DNA of 64,000 bases from positions 1,488,001-1,552,000 of the forward strand of contig NC_077222.1 in the NCBI RefSeq assembly GCF_024763615.1, in the 5' to 3' direction. Of the stretch, positions 38,101 through 49,130 are shown in pieces. Each line of letters opens with the position of its first letter. Positions within the stretch are counted from its first letter, which is position 1. Below the pieces are notes generated by a model that did not search any database, had not been told where the DNA came from, and saw only the letters and a program-made list of their open reading frames with translations. This DNA is from Phlebotomus papatasi. Taxonomy: Eukaryota; Arthropoda; Insecta; Diptera; Psychodidae. The position numbers were made by a program, and so were the translations under genes.

Positions 38101-41100
38101 GTAAAATGCGAGAAAATGTTCTGTCAAATAGGGGAAATAGTAGACTCTAACTCAATCGTCTCTTTTTAAATCGGGAGACAAATTTTGTTGACAATTTTCA
38201 CTTTTAATTATGAAGCTAATTTGTTCAAATTCGCTGTAGTTCTTCCTATTTTATCGTGATTCTTTATAATTGAGCGCTTTTTGTGGAATTTACAAAGGCT
38301 TTGACGCCCAAATCTATCGATAAACCAGATGACATTTCGCCCCATATTCCCGATTGAGAGAGAGTCTACTGTAACAAAAGTCTCTTGACAAAATTTTAAC
38401 AGGATCCATTTGTTACTTTACTGTCTTTTTCTTTCGAAGTACATCAAATTTTTGTCACAGAATTGGAATGAATTAAATTACACAGGGTAGTTAAATAGTT
38501 GTCTTTGCATGGGTGGGATTATTATTTCGACCGCCACAGCATATTTTTGCATAAACAAGAGTGTTTCGAAAATGTCATACTCGTCCTACCAGAATAAAAT
38601 CAATTGTGCATAGTCCTTAAAATTCCCTCAATGAACGCATTTTTAATTTCACCACAATTTTTCGCAGTGCATATTTAATGAAGGGGAAGTGATTATCATA
38701 ATATGCAAATGGTACCTGTAAGAAAGCACGTGTTGTTGCTGATCCAGCAACACTCAGGGCCGAACATACAAAGTATCCAGCATCCTCCTTCTGTACCCCA
38801 CGAATTTGCAATGTTCCCTGCGTTGTGATATGTATATGTCCGTATGAATTATCAGGAAACATTAGCATTTGCGATCCTTCCTTTGTCCAGAACACCGATG
38901 GAGGCGGATTCCCCTTTGCTAGGCACTCAAACATTGCAATGCCGTTGAGGCCGACTTTTTTATCTTGTGGTCGAACAGAGAAGCTCGGAGGTGCTACAAG
39001 GCAAAAATTGTTGTTGTGATTCATAAATCTTGCAAGCAAGATTTTTGCTACAGAAAAAGAATCATTTTTCTCTTACAATTGACAATCAAGTGAGCTCTTG
39101 CACTTATTTGTCCCACGCTATTGTGTGCCTCACAAATGTACATGCCCTCATCCGTTAGTGCCACATTCTTTATTATTAGGCTCTTGTCACTTTCTAATAT
39201 ATCCGCCCTGGAAGTATATAGAAAATATAATTGGTATTTGTCATGATGAAAAGAACTTTCGTTTAATGGTATATATTGGATGGGGGGAAAAATGAAGGAA
39301 AAAGACCATTTACCTTCCCACAGGCATATTTCCATCATCTTTTCGCCAGAGAATCTGAGGTTGAGGGTCTCCACCTACGGAACAGTGGAATTGAACAGTT
39401 TGTCCACTTAGAACAGTGATATCCGTGGGTTCTTTATTGAAGTAGGGTTTCACTGAAAATGAAGTGAATATTTTAAAACACATGTTATACAACCCAAGTT
39501 TGACATCAAAAATCTTAAATGTTAAAGTCAACAATATGTTCTGTATATCAATTTATTATATTTTTGTGAAATAATATTGAGAGATATTGTATAAAGGGGG
39601 GTATTACCTTGTACAGTGAGTTTGGCGTAGGCACTTTCCCTTGTACCTACAACATTTTGTGCAATACATTGGTATCGTCCTTCATCAAGTGGGCGCACAT
39701 CGTTGATCAACAAATTTCCTCCATCCACTATTCGCATCCGGAACGATGGCAAGTTGTGGTTATTGTGTATCGTATCTAAGTCTAAAATCATCCCATCTTT
39801 CTTCCAAATTAGTGTGGGTTCGGGATTCCCCTTTGGTGGCCCACATTCCAATAGGGCCGTCTCTCCGGCCGCTACTCGTGTATCTTTGGGTTCCACTCGA
39901 AAGTCTTCCCTTAGCACTGCAATCATCAGGATAGAATATTAGCTGAACATACTAAATTACCGGTATAGACTTCAGGGTGAATAGAGTAAGTGTGCCAAAT
40001 TTCGACCAGCTTTATATTTCGGCCACTCTGAGTAATTTCGGCCAAGCAATTAAATTAATCACGATTATGGATTTAATCTTCGAATAGTCAATAAATTTAT
40101 TTTGCTTTTAAATATTTATTCATTCTAGGATGTATTATGCACAGCGCACAATAGCTTTTGTTTGTAAACATGTTTTCAAAATTTCCCATGAGAATGAGCG
40201 AGATGACTAGATCTATGTTTCATTCACTCTCATTGAAATGTCAAAAACATGTTTACTAAACAAAAGTTATTGTGCGTTTGGCATTAACACCAAAATCGTT
40301 AAATTTGTGGTATAATTTGAATTTAAATTGTGTTGTAGAAACTCAGTGTGGAAAGAATCTTACAAAAAATGTGACAGATCGCTTGTGTTTCTAGCAGTCT
40401 TGTGATTTTTGGTGAAGTGCAGAAGGTTTTCCTTCGCTGTTTTTCATGAAAATTGATTAGTTTTCATTCAAGATTCTTTCTGTTTAAGGTAAAAGTGAAT
40501 CATTCTTTAAATTTCGGGTAAAATTTCCCAGATGGATCTTGTATTTCGTGTAAAAAAGTAGATACTTTGTGAGCATCTTTCCGGTGAGGTAATGGCGCCT
40601 ATTCCGGCATCATCTTTTGCTCTTCTAAATTTCTTATTCATTTTATTTTTTTTTTAATTTCTGAGTTTTGCAATGCCCATAGAAAAAAAGCATCGCCTCT
40701 ATGAATAAGATGATGTGGAATAGGCCTTGGAAGAGCTCAGGAAACTCTTCAGGTATTCAGGACAAATTACTTGGAAGTTCTCAGAATAAATATTTTTAAA
40801 CTCGTTCCGTATGACGTTTTGAAATTTTCTATCCCTTGCTTCACAAAAGGTGGTCATAAACAAGGTGGTCGGTATTACACTCAAAGTGTCCGGAATACTA
40901 CCCAAAGCAATTTTTATATTTTTTTTATTTTTCAATATTTTAGGAACTGTTTTAAAGAAAACAAAGATGATAAATTAGTTTTTAAGGTTCCATACAACCC
41001 TCCCGAAAAGGAAGTGAGGGAAGAGTACCAGCGATCGGCAGTGTTCCTCGGACCGTCAGGTTATTACCGTATTGTTGCTACAAATCAAATTAAAAATTAT

Positions 41101-42978
41101 GAGCTACTTTTTACCAATTAACTCTTACAAGAATGCACTCCATTAGCTTTGTTTTAATTTATAAAATCAAATTTCCGTAAGCATTGCAAGTTTGCAATTA
41201 CACCTAATTTTTATTAATTTATTGTAAAAATTAAAAATTCGAATGCACAAATATAGTTAAATGGATCACTAATATACCAATTAGCATGCACAAAAATACC
41301 AAATAGTATTTTGAGGCTTATATTTTCAACTAAATATCGAGCATGTCTCTTGACGTTCCGATCCGGAGTGCTCTTCCCTTAACAAGAAATTTCAATATGT
41401 ATTAAAAAAATTGCATTTCAAACTTAGGACTTTGGTGCTTATTTGCAACTATGCCGAAATTTGGCACACTTACCCTACTACGTAAATTTAAGGAGTAGCT
41501 TCACTTTCTTTTGTTAAACTAATCAATCACGATTTTGTCTAATTAAATTCTGAGTAAAGATTAATAAACTCCAGTAATGTCAATTTAAATAAATTCATTG
41601 ATCGCGGTTATACGCTAACTATTCTTAGAACGAAAGTTATTCCGATGGTAAACTTGACAGCCTGGCGCTACGGACAGTTGAAATTGCGAGTTAAGAACAT
41701 TTGCATCCATAATAAAAATTACACAGTAAAAACAGATTACAAGGACAATCGTTCTGTTTGCTTTTTACCACGATTATTCTTCTAAAGTTACTCAAATATG
41801 TATTTCAGCAAAACGCGTAATCTAAAAATGTGTAATTCAAATTTTACGTAATGGTAAACTGTGTAACCAACTGCGAGTGATTACACAGTTGAGTACGTTT
41901 TCTTACATATTTCGTGTAAAATTACACAGATTTCAGACAAAATTTGTACAAATTACACAGATTTCAGACAAAATGTATACATATTACACAGATTTCAGAC
42001 AAAATTTGTACAAATTACACAGATTTCAGACAAAATGTGTACAAATTACGCAGATTTCAGACATAATGTGTACAAATTACACAAATGTGTATCAGTACAC
42101 ACGATTACATGTTTCTGTAAAATTTACAATGAAATTCATGGCAAAGTAGCTGAAATATTTTTACTGTGTAAGATTCAGAATGTCCAACTCTAAACTGAGA
42201 CTTTTACCGCATAAACGGAGTACCTTACATTGTTGTCGGTTCAACCAATAAACCGAAGAACATCAACTTCTCTTTCGGTGTAAGGAAATAATTTTTTTGA
42301 AATTTATTGAGACAGCAATAGAAATAAAACACAACTTCTAACAACTTTTACTCTGATTTTTTGTATATATACGCTTATGCGTTTAGTTCCTAACACATAT
42401 TTTCTCAGTATTTGTTAATGGGAGGTTTGTCATCAATATTTATTATTACAAGTCTATCTGCGTTTGTCTCTAGTGACATTTAGTAGAATTTATGGCTGGA
42501 AAATCGTGTTCAATACAAATAAGCATAATTTTTGATTAAGTGCTCAACACTTTATCTATTAGATCAGCTACTTTATACAAGAGTTTTCAATAAATGTGAC
42601 TTCTTACCTGCAATTTGCAGAGTAGCATTTCGACTTTGTGCTTTTCCAGCAACATTTTTTGCTACACACCAATAAACCCCAGCATCTTGCTCTTTTTTCC
42701 CATGTACTGTACGTAGGAAGAATAGGGAACCAGATGGTAATAATACTCGATGTGATTTATTGTCATTTGGACTTGTCTTCACTGATTCACCATCCTGAGA
42801 ATTTTGATTAAAATCCCTCAAGGATTATATCAATTGTACCTATTTCAATTAATTACCTTAAACCATTCAATCGTAGGCTCAGGTCTACCTTCAGCTTTGC
42901 AATTGAGAGTGACGGGTTCCCCCTTTGGTACAAGAATATCCGAGGGATGTTCAGTGATTCTCGGTGAACGGTATTGAG
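24919..42978 (-). CDS. robo1: Roundabout 1 (Robo1) Slit receptor, lacking its first exon(s)
   Basis: Seventeen exons, 5' to 3' on the minus strand: 42978-42857, 42794-42608, 39916-39608, 39452-39314, 39207-39077, 38993-38716, 35514-35310, 35232-34995, 31488-31407, 31329-31159, 31061-30770, 30701-30201, 30130-29904, 26117-25913, 25854-25704, 25640-25365 and 25282-24919. All phases agree, giving 1291 residues to the stop. The product is the receptor for Slit, a repulsive cue at the CNS midline. Domain order is five Ig, three fibronectin III, one membrane helix and a cytoplasmic tail with CC0 (TDYAEVDTRNL), CC1 (NPTPYATT) and CC2 (FLPPPPEHPPP). The order and CC2 identify Robo1 rather than Robo2/3. 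No CC3-like proline stretch is visible. The C-terminal Cys/Ser-rich tail matches Drosophila Robo1. The coding part opens in phase 1, so the signal-peptide exon lies upstream and was not found. Confidence 0.95.
26360..26769. mobile_element. Harbinger-like MITE, copy 2
   Basis: TAA duplications (26360-26362, 26767-26769) flank 404 bp nearly identical to 8694-9099, with the same ends CTGTGTTATCACAC and GTGTGATAACGCCG. Same orientation as copy 1. High similarity over the full length implies recent activity of the family. Confidence 0.85.
26776..27030. mobile_element. Short MITE, copy B
   Basis: Closely matches 23878-24130 ('atccgaaaaagttaaaataa', 'gtgtaaaattaacattaaa', 'ttaatcgcacccctgttttt'). 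It lies within 10 bp of the Harbinger-like MITE. Confidence 0.7.
27629..27776. mobile_element. 138-bp fold-back MITE with TATTA flanks
   Basis: TATTA (27629-27633 and 27772-27776) flanks an element starting GCCGTACTCACTATGGCG and ending with its reverse complement. Inverted ends of about 40 bp with a short AT spacer. Confidence 0.75.
27988..28130. mobile_element. Fold-back MITE, gcacaataacttttg family, copy 1
   Basis: The arms gcacaataacttttgtt and aacttttgtgcgc pair, and the centre contains agtgagagtgaatgagat and its complement. A second copy lies at about 40141-40290. A diverged relative with aacaaaagtatttgtg is near 62010-62140. Confidence 0.65.
28316..29110. repeat. Dispersed repeat, longest copy (about 0.8 kb)
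   Basis: From 'acggtaagagatatcgactt' / 'ccggtctttgatgacc' to 'ctatctcgtgagttcgagca'. Partial copies share these words near 3360, 18860-18905, 19190-19220, 27230-27290 and 63800-63860. A (G/A)TTCGAGCA-type segment recalls a pol III B box, but an A box is not evident. Class unknown. Confidence 0.5.
29604..29826. mobile_element. mariner-like MITE, copy 1
   Basis: TA duplications (29604-29605, 29825-29826) flank 219 bp with inverted ends CAGTAGACTCTC and GAGAGTCTACTG. TA targets plus CAGT termini fit Tc1/mariner. A close copy is at about 38138-38373. Confidence 0.75.
29904..30130 (-). CDS. robo1: robo1 exon with CC0 motif
   Basis: This juxtamembrane cytoplasmic exon includes ESIWIDRGWR, TDKDSGLSEAKLL and the CC0 block TDYAEVDTRNLST, with a conserved tyrosine known in this family as a phosphorylation and interaction site. 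It ends in phase 0 at CQK, ahead of a 3.8-kb intron. Confidence 0.93.
30201..30701 (-). CDS. robo1: robo1 exon for FN3-3 and transmembrane helix
   Basis: A 501-bp exon. FN3-3 begins PSAPPDSVQTG and contains AGWVRWLPP and several NxT/S sites (ILAQMTLNATT). A juxtamembrane Pro/Ser/Glu-rich stretch is followed by one hydrophobic helix (WFMILLILMLVTIIVASG, about 30313-30248) and the stop-transfer FRKKHR. The receptor is therefore a type I membrane protein. Confidence 0.93.
30770..31488 (-). CDS. robo1: robo1 exons completing FN3-1 and encoding FN3-2
   Basis: Exons 31488-31407 (YTVEYFSSDLQTGWVVAAHR), 31329-31159 (ITELKPATSYVFLVRAEN) and 31061-30770 (FN3-2: RLDWRLHI, NLKKFTKYEFFIAPFY, EGQPSN). The small exons and short introns sit just downstream of a 3.5-kb repeat-filled intron. 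Confidence 0.92.
32385..32460. repeat. TTTA microsatellite
   Basis: Imperfect (TTTA)n/(TTAT)n run inside the interrupted fold-back unit. Confidence 0.85.
32489..32606. mobile_element. 112-bp MITE, ggcctctacacact family, copy 1
   Basis: Starts TGGCCTCTACACACTA and ends TAGTGTGTAGAGGCCA, with arms of about 45 bp. Flanking TAA on both sides suggests a TWA duplication. Copy 2 is at 56676-56793, and a diverged relative at about 59322-59455. Confidence 0.75.
34995..35514 (-). CDS. robo1: robo1 exons for Ig domain 5 and start of FN3-1
   Basis: Exons 35514-35310 and 35232-34995. Ig5 runs from VTSVDDIPPPIIQIGPSNQT through CQAIGTPPPTIKWYKDG to YTCTASSESGETSW. FN3-1 begins at APPSAPRIINITENS. The exon ends within the domain at SSLIG. 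Confidence 0.92.
37456..37785. mobile_element. mariner-like MITE, second family
   Basis: TA duplications (37456-37457, 37784-37785) with ends CAGTATAGTCTCTCAAA and GATTCTACTG. The interior has the complementary segments 'caaattcgaacga' and 'cgttcgaattt'. 326 bp, non-coding. Confidence 0.6.
38138..38373. mobile_element. mariner-like MITE, copy 2
   Basis: About 90% like 29604-29826 by eye (shared 'aaattttgttgacaattttc', 'ctgtagttcttcctatttt', 'ttgtggaatttacaaaggc'). The left terminus is eroded. Confidence 0.75.
38716..39452 (-). CDS. robo1: robo1 exons for Ig domains 3 and 4
   Basis: Exons 39452-39314 and 39207-39077 encode Ig3 (VKPYFNKEPTD, FHCSVGGDP, YICEAHNSVGQ). Exon 38993-38716 encodes Ig4 (PPSFSVRPQDKKVGLNG, NPPPSVFWTKEG, YFVCSALSV). 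Introns of 106 and 83 bp. The second Ig3 intron (39208-39313) interrupts the domain at PVGR/ADIL. Confidence 0.92.
39608..39916 (-). CDS. robo1: robo1 exon for Ig domain 2
   Basis: A single exon for the whole Ig2: VLREDFRVEPKDTRV at the start, cysteines in LLECGPPKG and YQCIAQN, and the linker AKLTVQ at the end. It is the best-conserved block of the receptor by eye. It lies 2.7 kb from the Ig1 exons. Confidence 0.93.
40141..40290. mobile_element. Fold-back MITE, gcacaataacttttg family, copy 2
   Basis: The arms gcgcacaatagcttttgttt and aaacaaaagttattgtgcg pair. The interior 'actagatctatg' is bounded by complementary 'gagaatgagcgag' and 'cattcactctca'. Matches 27988-28130. Confidence 0.65.
40944..41121 (+). 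other. Unidentified plus-strand ORF fragment nested in robo1 intron
   Basis: A pyrimidine-rich run ending tttcaatattttag (about 40929-40942) resembles a 3' splice site. It is followed by an open frame of some 58 codons with mixed, non-repetitive composition (DDKLVFKVPYNPPEKEVREE, then QRSAVFLGPSGYYRIV) and a stop at 41119-41121. I do not recognise the protein. It may be the last exon of a nested gene, an old retroelement piece, or chance. No partner exon was found. Confidence 0.25.
41921..42085. repeat. 33-bp tandem repeat
   Basis: Five units of 33 bp carrying attacacagatttcagacaa followed by aatttgtacaa or aatgtgtacaa. Being 11 codons long, it leaves an open frame (41877-42149) that is a by-product. 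Confidence 0.9.
42608..42978 (-). CDS. robo1: robo1 exons for Ig domain 1 (Slit-binding)
   Basis: Exons 42978-42857 and 42794-42608, separated by a 62-bp intron. The sequence starts QYRSPRITEHPSD and contains the Ig cysteines (TLNCKAEG, VYWCVAKN) and the PEPTIEWFKDGE segment typical of Robo Ig1. In this family Ig1 makes the main contact with Slit. The leading two bases complete a codon begun in an upstream exon. Confidence 0.93.
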
Positions 42979-45900
42979 CTGTAAAAGGAATAAAAAAAAA
43001 GAGATTGAGAATCAATATTAATTTTCAATTAAACTGACAAATTCTATATCTCCCAGTGAAAACTCGTTCTCTTGAATACATAATGTTGTGAGTGAGCAAG
43101 AGTTGTTATCTCAGTGAAAGATTGAGATTCAGAAGAGCAGTGACAATTAACAATCTACGCTAAGTAGAATGTCTGAGAGAATTGTACATATGAGGATACA
43201 TACGGTGTGTGGCATTATGTGTATGTAAAACAGAAATAAACAATGTAGTTATTTTAAACACTGGCTAAGAGCCCAAATGAAAGTGTACTTTTAGCATACC
43301 TCTTAAACACTTAATAGTTAAATACCATTCCTATATACACAATTTCTATGTATGTCTCGTGTTCTGAAACACTAAAGACGAATAGGGTGAAGAAAAACCT
43401 GCTAACTTGTGGAGCTATAATTCGAAAATTGCATTAGGATTCATGTACATCGGTCATGTCATTTTAACTTTGTCTCTACGGTAAATTAACATGATTGTAA
43501 AAAGATTTCGTGTGAATTTGAACAACTGCTAACACTGCCTTTATTTTATTTTAATGCCTTTTACATTATTTTTATTTGTCAAAAAACCTATAAACAGTCA
43601 TATTCAAGTTATGATTTATATTCTTTCTTCTAGGTTTCATTTTCACATTGTATCGCATGAGTGCCTGCAGTTGTTTGGAGTGCAAATCAACTTTTGACTG
43701 GAGATCAATAATATCATTTTTAGTCATTCGAGCCAGATTTTGCATCTAAAAAAACTATTTCCTTTTCAGATTGCATTAAGAATGGGTCACACTATTCATC
43801 ATCCGGATAAAATTTAAAATACAACATGTCTTCCGTAGAGACAAAGCTTTTTATATTTGTTTAAATATAACTTATGTTTTTTTAAGACTCTATGCTCTCT
43901 ATATATCACACTTGACTTCATGTGGATAGAGTCATATATATAAATTAGTTATTCAGTAAATATGATGTAGGTTATGTGTACTATAGTCTCCCATATAAAA
44001 CACTATAACTGAATAATTTAGGTGTGAAGTAAATATTTATCACATAAATATAATTCATGTGTTTGTATGGTTTTATTTGCATTTTGCACCTACGCATTCA
44101 CACTTAATTAACATAATTTGGTTGACCTTTGATGATTACCCAGGCACCATTGTTGTGCATTCAAACAATTCTGTTTTAAGATGTTGTGCAGCAAGTTCAA
44201 CAGAATGTGTGAAAAAGTATGAGAGAAAAATTGTATAAGATTACACTGTAAGATATCCTACTCATAACAAGAAATAATTTTAGTTAAAATGATTATATTT
44301 GTGTAATTTATTCATAAATTCTGTATACAAGAGAAAGATTGAAATACTTCGACACCCTTCTGTTTTTTTTTCATACAGAAAAATTTTCTCGTTATTTTTT
44401 TTTCTGATAAAATCATACTTGCGTGCACACCTTAAACCCTACTGAGCGATTTCGTGAAAATAACTTTTCCTCCTATTTTAAATGACTCATTATAATTAGA
44501 TTAGAATTGTATTCACGTTGGAATTACATCCAAAATTAACCTACTTATCAGCTGTTTTTTCGTTACAATCTTAACAAAGCTAAATTAATACGGCTTGTGT
44601 ATACGTGTTGTATGTTTAGGAAGATGAATAGCGAATTAAAATAATCCCTATTTTATACAGTGGGTGTTTTGTAGCCTATACTTATAGTAATTACGACTTT
44701 TCACGCATTTCCCGGGCACTGCTGCGAAGTGAAATGGAATGACAGGATACGGAAAAATATTTTCATTTGCCAAGGCGGTAATTAATTATTAATTTTCATC
44801 CCTGGGATACTGTATAATAGTGTATATATTTTTTAAATAGCATTTATTATGTCCATAAATTGATAGGGAAATCAGGTATACTTGATATTTATTCATATTT
44901 GTTTTGGGATATCCCAACTTGATATGCTAGGCACTCGTACCGTGAATATCAATTATGATATTGTAATGAAATATACGAGGGCATCTGTCGGTGCAATGTT
45001 GTCACATATGAATAAACAAGATATATAAGCTTTGGAAGCCACCCACTATATCATTTTCGTTGCATACGCGAGCAAAAAATGTCAGTTGGTGGGCCCTAAC
45101 AGTAGTGATCACTTCAATCTCGGCATCGCGTGTGATAACTCTGTCCATGCGACAATACTACCATGGGTTAAAAATATATCTCGTAAATTGGCGCACGAAA
45201 GAATGCATTCCATGATTGTGAGCATGTTTTATAATCTAAAATATTCATGGCGCTAGAGATTAGAATAGAAGTAATTTTGTTACAAATCACAATTATGTGT
45301 ACACTTCTATTTCCAAAAAGTTTTTTTTAAACAAGGTATACCCTTTCCAAATAAGTACACCATGTTGGTGTCTTGAGAAAACTGTACAATTGTTCAATAA
45401 TCTTTTTTTTTTCAAGATATATGCAAATTTTTGTATGCAGTCCACACCTTAAGTTAATTATATTTTGAGTAATACAGAGTTTTTTTTAATGGAAAATCTT
45501 ACGTAAGAAAAAAGTATGTTTGTCTCTATATTGTTTTGTTGTGTCAAAAATAATCAAAAAGTCGCAACTGACAATCTTTAGCATATCGACTCAACAATGG
45601 TTCATGACCACATTTATCTATCATTCATTTGTAACATACAACTATAAATAATTCATGTGAATAATGAATTCAGAACAGATCTACGTCTTCGTATGTTACT
45701 GCATACATAAGTTATTTGGCTATATACACCTCTATTCCGCTCAGGTAAATGCCAAAATCTTTCTACAAAGAACGATACAAGCAAACGTGTCTGATTTATT
45801 TTAATTGTTTTATATCATCCTAGTATCCAAATGGGGTTTACATGTGGTGCCTTATTTTGAAAAATACATTGTCTATTGAGGACGTTTTGATATATCTATC

Positions 45901-48539
45901 TCGATGTGTTATGATAAATTGAAGGAAAAATATGCATTGGTCATGCTGTCCCTATTTTTGCATAACACGATAATATGCAAAACGACAGGAACACTGTAAA
46001 TCATAATTTATTCATACAAAGCAAATAGTGTTACATTATTGAGCAATATACATTCGTTATATTATCACCAATTTTGACAAATATTGGAATATTTTGCTGT
46101 TGACGACATATTATGTTTGTGTAATGTCGTTTATTAAAAGTTACTTCAAAGGATGTTTAACAAAAGAAAAATTAAGCTACATTTCCATTTTCAATGGGAA
46201 AATATCCTTTGTACAGAACCTTCAAGCATTGTAAACCTTTCCTTTTAGAGTAAGTGTACTAAATTTCTCATATTAACTATATCTCTTCACTTCGTATTCT
46301 CAATTTTATTTGGAGTCTTTTATTTATTGACAGATATCTTTTTTAGGCAAGACTAATTAGAAAAATCATTCGGCATTCAAAGGGAAGAATGATTGATTAT
46401 AAAAGCTTTCGTTTGTATCAGAATACCGGCATCTCAATAATTTGATCAACTAATCAAATCTGTATGAAACTACATAAATTTATGGAGATGTTTTCTGATG
46501 CATATCTCTTTGATTGTCATAGGTGTATTAAAAATCGTGATTCCACAACTTTATGTGGATATCTTGGTATATCTCTGGAGAATTTAGTGCTAGGAAAATT
46601 GTCTGTGTATTTGTTGTATCATAATATTCTGAGAGAGAAAACCCCCCCATATAAAATATTTTCGTGCATTTATTCTGGAAGAAAGCAAAAAAAAAACATA
46701 ACAATATTTTCTGTTGATAATATAGTGCAAAAGTCCTAACATATCATCTTACCGTGAATCGTGTAATACTTGAGAAAATATATTTCGTCAGGTCATACTA
46801 AATGTGTTCTGTCTAATGGTTTCCCCCCTTTGCAATGTTACTTCTTGTTTATCGGTATCACCCAGCGTACCATTTCTGCGTTATTTATACATAAGGTACA
46901 GCACTTTTCGCTCCCTTGATATATTGGGTGCTTTAAGAAAATGTCACATTTTATACGGTATAATTCTAATGAGAAGTACCGCGCTCTTGTCTCTGTAATT
47001 AAAAGAAATGTAGCCAAAACATAGAGACATTGAGTGTTAAAAATTCAATTATATTTCGCACTTTGCCTAATGGCCAACATCTTGTCAGGAATAAATAATT
47101 ATCTGTAATTATCATCGCCATTGGTGTCGCTAATGGTTATATTGTTCCCCAGAAAAATTATGTTTCCCATCATCACGAATCACGTTTGAGTTGATTTAAA
47201 GGGAAAATGTTAATGCATTTGGCTTTTTCTCCTACATTGAAGTCATGCCACATAATAGATTACTTGTGGTTTATTCTTGCAATATACATAAGGCACATTT
47301 TGCCCCGAAAATTCGGGTTAGACCGAAATAAAAGATGATGGTAAAAAAAAAGTCTTAACCAAAGAAAAATAATCTTTATGGTGAGATCCAACGTTTTTTT
47401 TTCTCAGAGAGGAAAGTTCTCAATTCATCATATTTCAGCATTTATGCACAGATGTATATAAGATTGAAGTAAAAATTTAGTTAAATAATCATTTGATCGT
47501 GAAAATAAGACCATTTACTCAGGAGGATAAATAAACTGCAGCAGATTGAAATATTACTGTGCAACTTTTGCTTCGTTTGAGCTGAAGGGAGAATATTACG
47601 AAAAACAAAAAATTTAATTAGTTTAAATGATAAATATTTACACGAATTCCCAGCAACATTGAAAGACGATCTGCCGATATGATCTGAATCATCGTCTGCA
47701 TGGAATATAAGTTCATAGATGGTATATTTTTTTTAGTTGATGTACTTACTCGTAAATCTCTGAGTAAGATATTTACAGTGAAGTTTATGCAGTGAATTGT
47801 TTATAATTTCTCTCTCCCCTCACACATGCTTCTATATGTGCAGAATATGGTGAAAATGCTAATGCACGAATATTATTCAACTTGATTTCTTCATCCGAAT
47901 TTGCTAATTTTATTAGTGGTATCACCTTGCTGTTACCTCATAATTTAAAATAAAAAAAACTAGCGAAATTCACTTTAGTCGAAATGGGGATAAAAACTAT
48001 AAAAGTCCATAATAAGAAATATCAATTTGATATCATAAAACTGTCGCTCAAAACCCGTCGTTTGATGAAAAGTCACATTAAAATATCAGAAGTCATAAAT
48101 CACTCACCATATTTGTAAATATGTGTGGTATTTTGGATATGGGGAAAAGATATGTATTTAATGAAAAGTCAAAAGGTATATAAATATATACGTGTTGTGC
48201 ATATAGTTCTCTGTATATACAATAAAACGATAAGCTGAGCTTAATGTATTATGATAGTTTCCTGAAGACAGACAAAAATTTGTCGTTTCCCTACTACAAA
48301 CATTTAGTTTGGAGGTGGAAATTTAATTAAATATCAGTTAAAATTTAGAGTCAAGAAGAAATTCTGTGTTTTCTTTTCTTATTTTATAGCTCCACTTCCG
48401 TGAGGGGGAAGAGAAATTACTACAATTGACTGATATGTTTTATAAAATAGTAGATAAATTGAACCTCAATTTGGTTATAGGAAAATTTGAAAACTAGGAA
48501 TTCATTAAACAATTCGTCAGAACGGAACATTTTGAAGTA

Positions 48540-49080
48540 AATCCCTTGAACTAAAGAGCTTCAAAATTCACAATTTGGGCTAAATTGCTTCTTTTGACGA
48601 AAATTTCCATAAAAATGGAGAATTTTGAAGTAAATATCTTGGACATATGCACGTATAACGCTTCAAAATGCTCAATTTTGACGGTAATTCGTCACGAAAT
48701 TTCTTTTGACGAATATATTCGTCAAAATGAAGCATTTTTAAGTACATTTCTTGGACATATAAACGCAAACCGCTTCAAAATGCTCAATTTTGACGAAATT
48801 TCTACTTTCGCTGAAAATTTCCGTCAAAATGGAGGATTTTGAGGTAAATCCCTTGGACATATGCACGTGAAACGCTTCTAAATGCTGAATTTTGACGAGA
48901 ATTCGTCAAGAAATTTCTTTTGACGAAAATGTCTGTCAAAATGGAGGATTTTGAGGTAAATCCCTTGGACATATGCACGTGAAACGCTTCTAAATGCTGA
49001 ATTTTGACGAGAATTCGTCAAGAAATTTCTTTTGACGAAAATGTCTGTCAAAATTGAGGATTTTGAAGTAAATCCTTGAA
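48540..49080. repeat. About 111-bp tandem repeat
   Basis: The segment 'cttggacatatgcacgt' recurs at about 48639, 48751, 48853 and 48964, with degenerate edges at 48544 and 49072. Each unit also has 'cgcttctaaatgctgaattt', 'gacgagaattcgtcaagaaa', and 'cgtcaaaatggaggatttt'. The units near 48846-48956 and 48957-49067 are virtually identical. Confidence 0.9.
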
Positions 49081-49098
49081 GCATACGGGCCCTTAAGT

Positions 49099-49130
49099 CA
49101 ATTTTCAATTTCAATTCAATTTATTCAATC
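49099..49130 (-). repeat. LINE 3' tail (TTGAA type)
   Basis: On the minus strand, 'aataaattgaattgaaattg', as at 17939-17965 and 55138-55165. The truncated body would lie at higher coordinates, but no coding remnant is clear. Confidence 0.4.

Larger units (their letters stand above)
35515..38715. other. robo1: robo1 intron between Ig4 and Ig5 exons
   Basis: A 3.2-kb intron. It contains a diverged copy of the 23008-23235 MITE (36262-36420), mariner-like MITEs (37456-37785, 38138-38373) and otherwise unassigned AT-rich DNA. The plus-strand frames at 36619-36879 and 37067-37265 lack recognisable domains. Confidence 0.7.
39917..42607. other. robo1: robo1 intron between Ig1 and Ig2 exons
   Basis: A 2.7-kb intron. 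It holds a fold-back MITE (about 40141-40290), an unexplained plus-strand open frame (40944-41121) and a 33-bp tandem repeat (41921-42085). No missed robo1 exon was recognised. Confidence 0.7.

Noticed and set aside
41921..42085. CRISPR-like array of 33-bp repeats
   Set aside because: The repeats are contiguous with no unique spacers, and the genome is eukaryotic. It is a minisatellite.
42573..42600. A short transmembrane or alternative exon at the end of the Ig1 open frame
   Set aside because: The frame runs a few codons past the gtaaga donor into the intron; the splice phase to Ig2 fits exactly at 42608.
24919..42978. Robo2 or Robo3 rather than Robo1
   Set aside because: The CC2 motif (FLPPPPEHPPP) and the Cys-rich C-terminal tail match Robo1. 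Insect Robo2/3 lack CC2.
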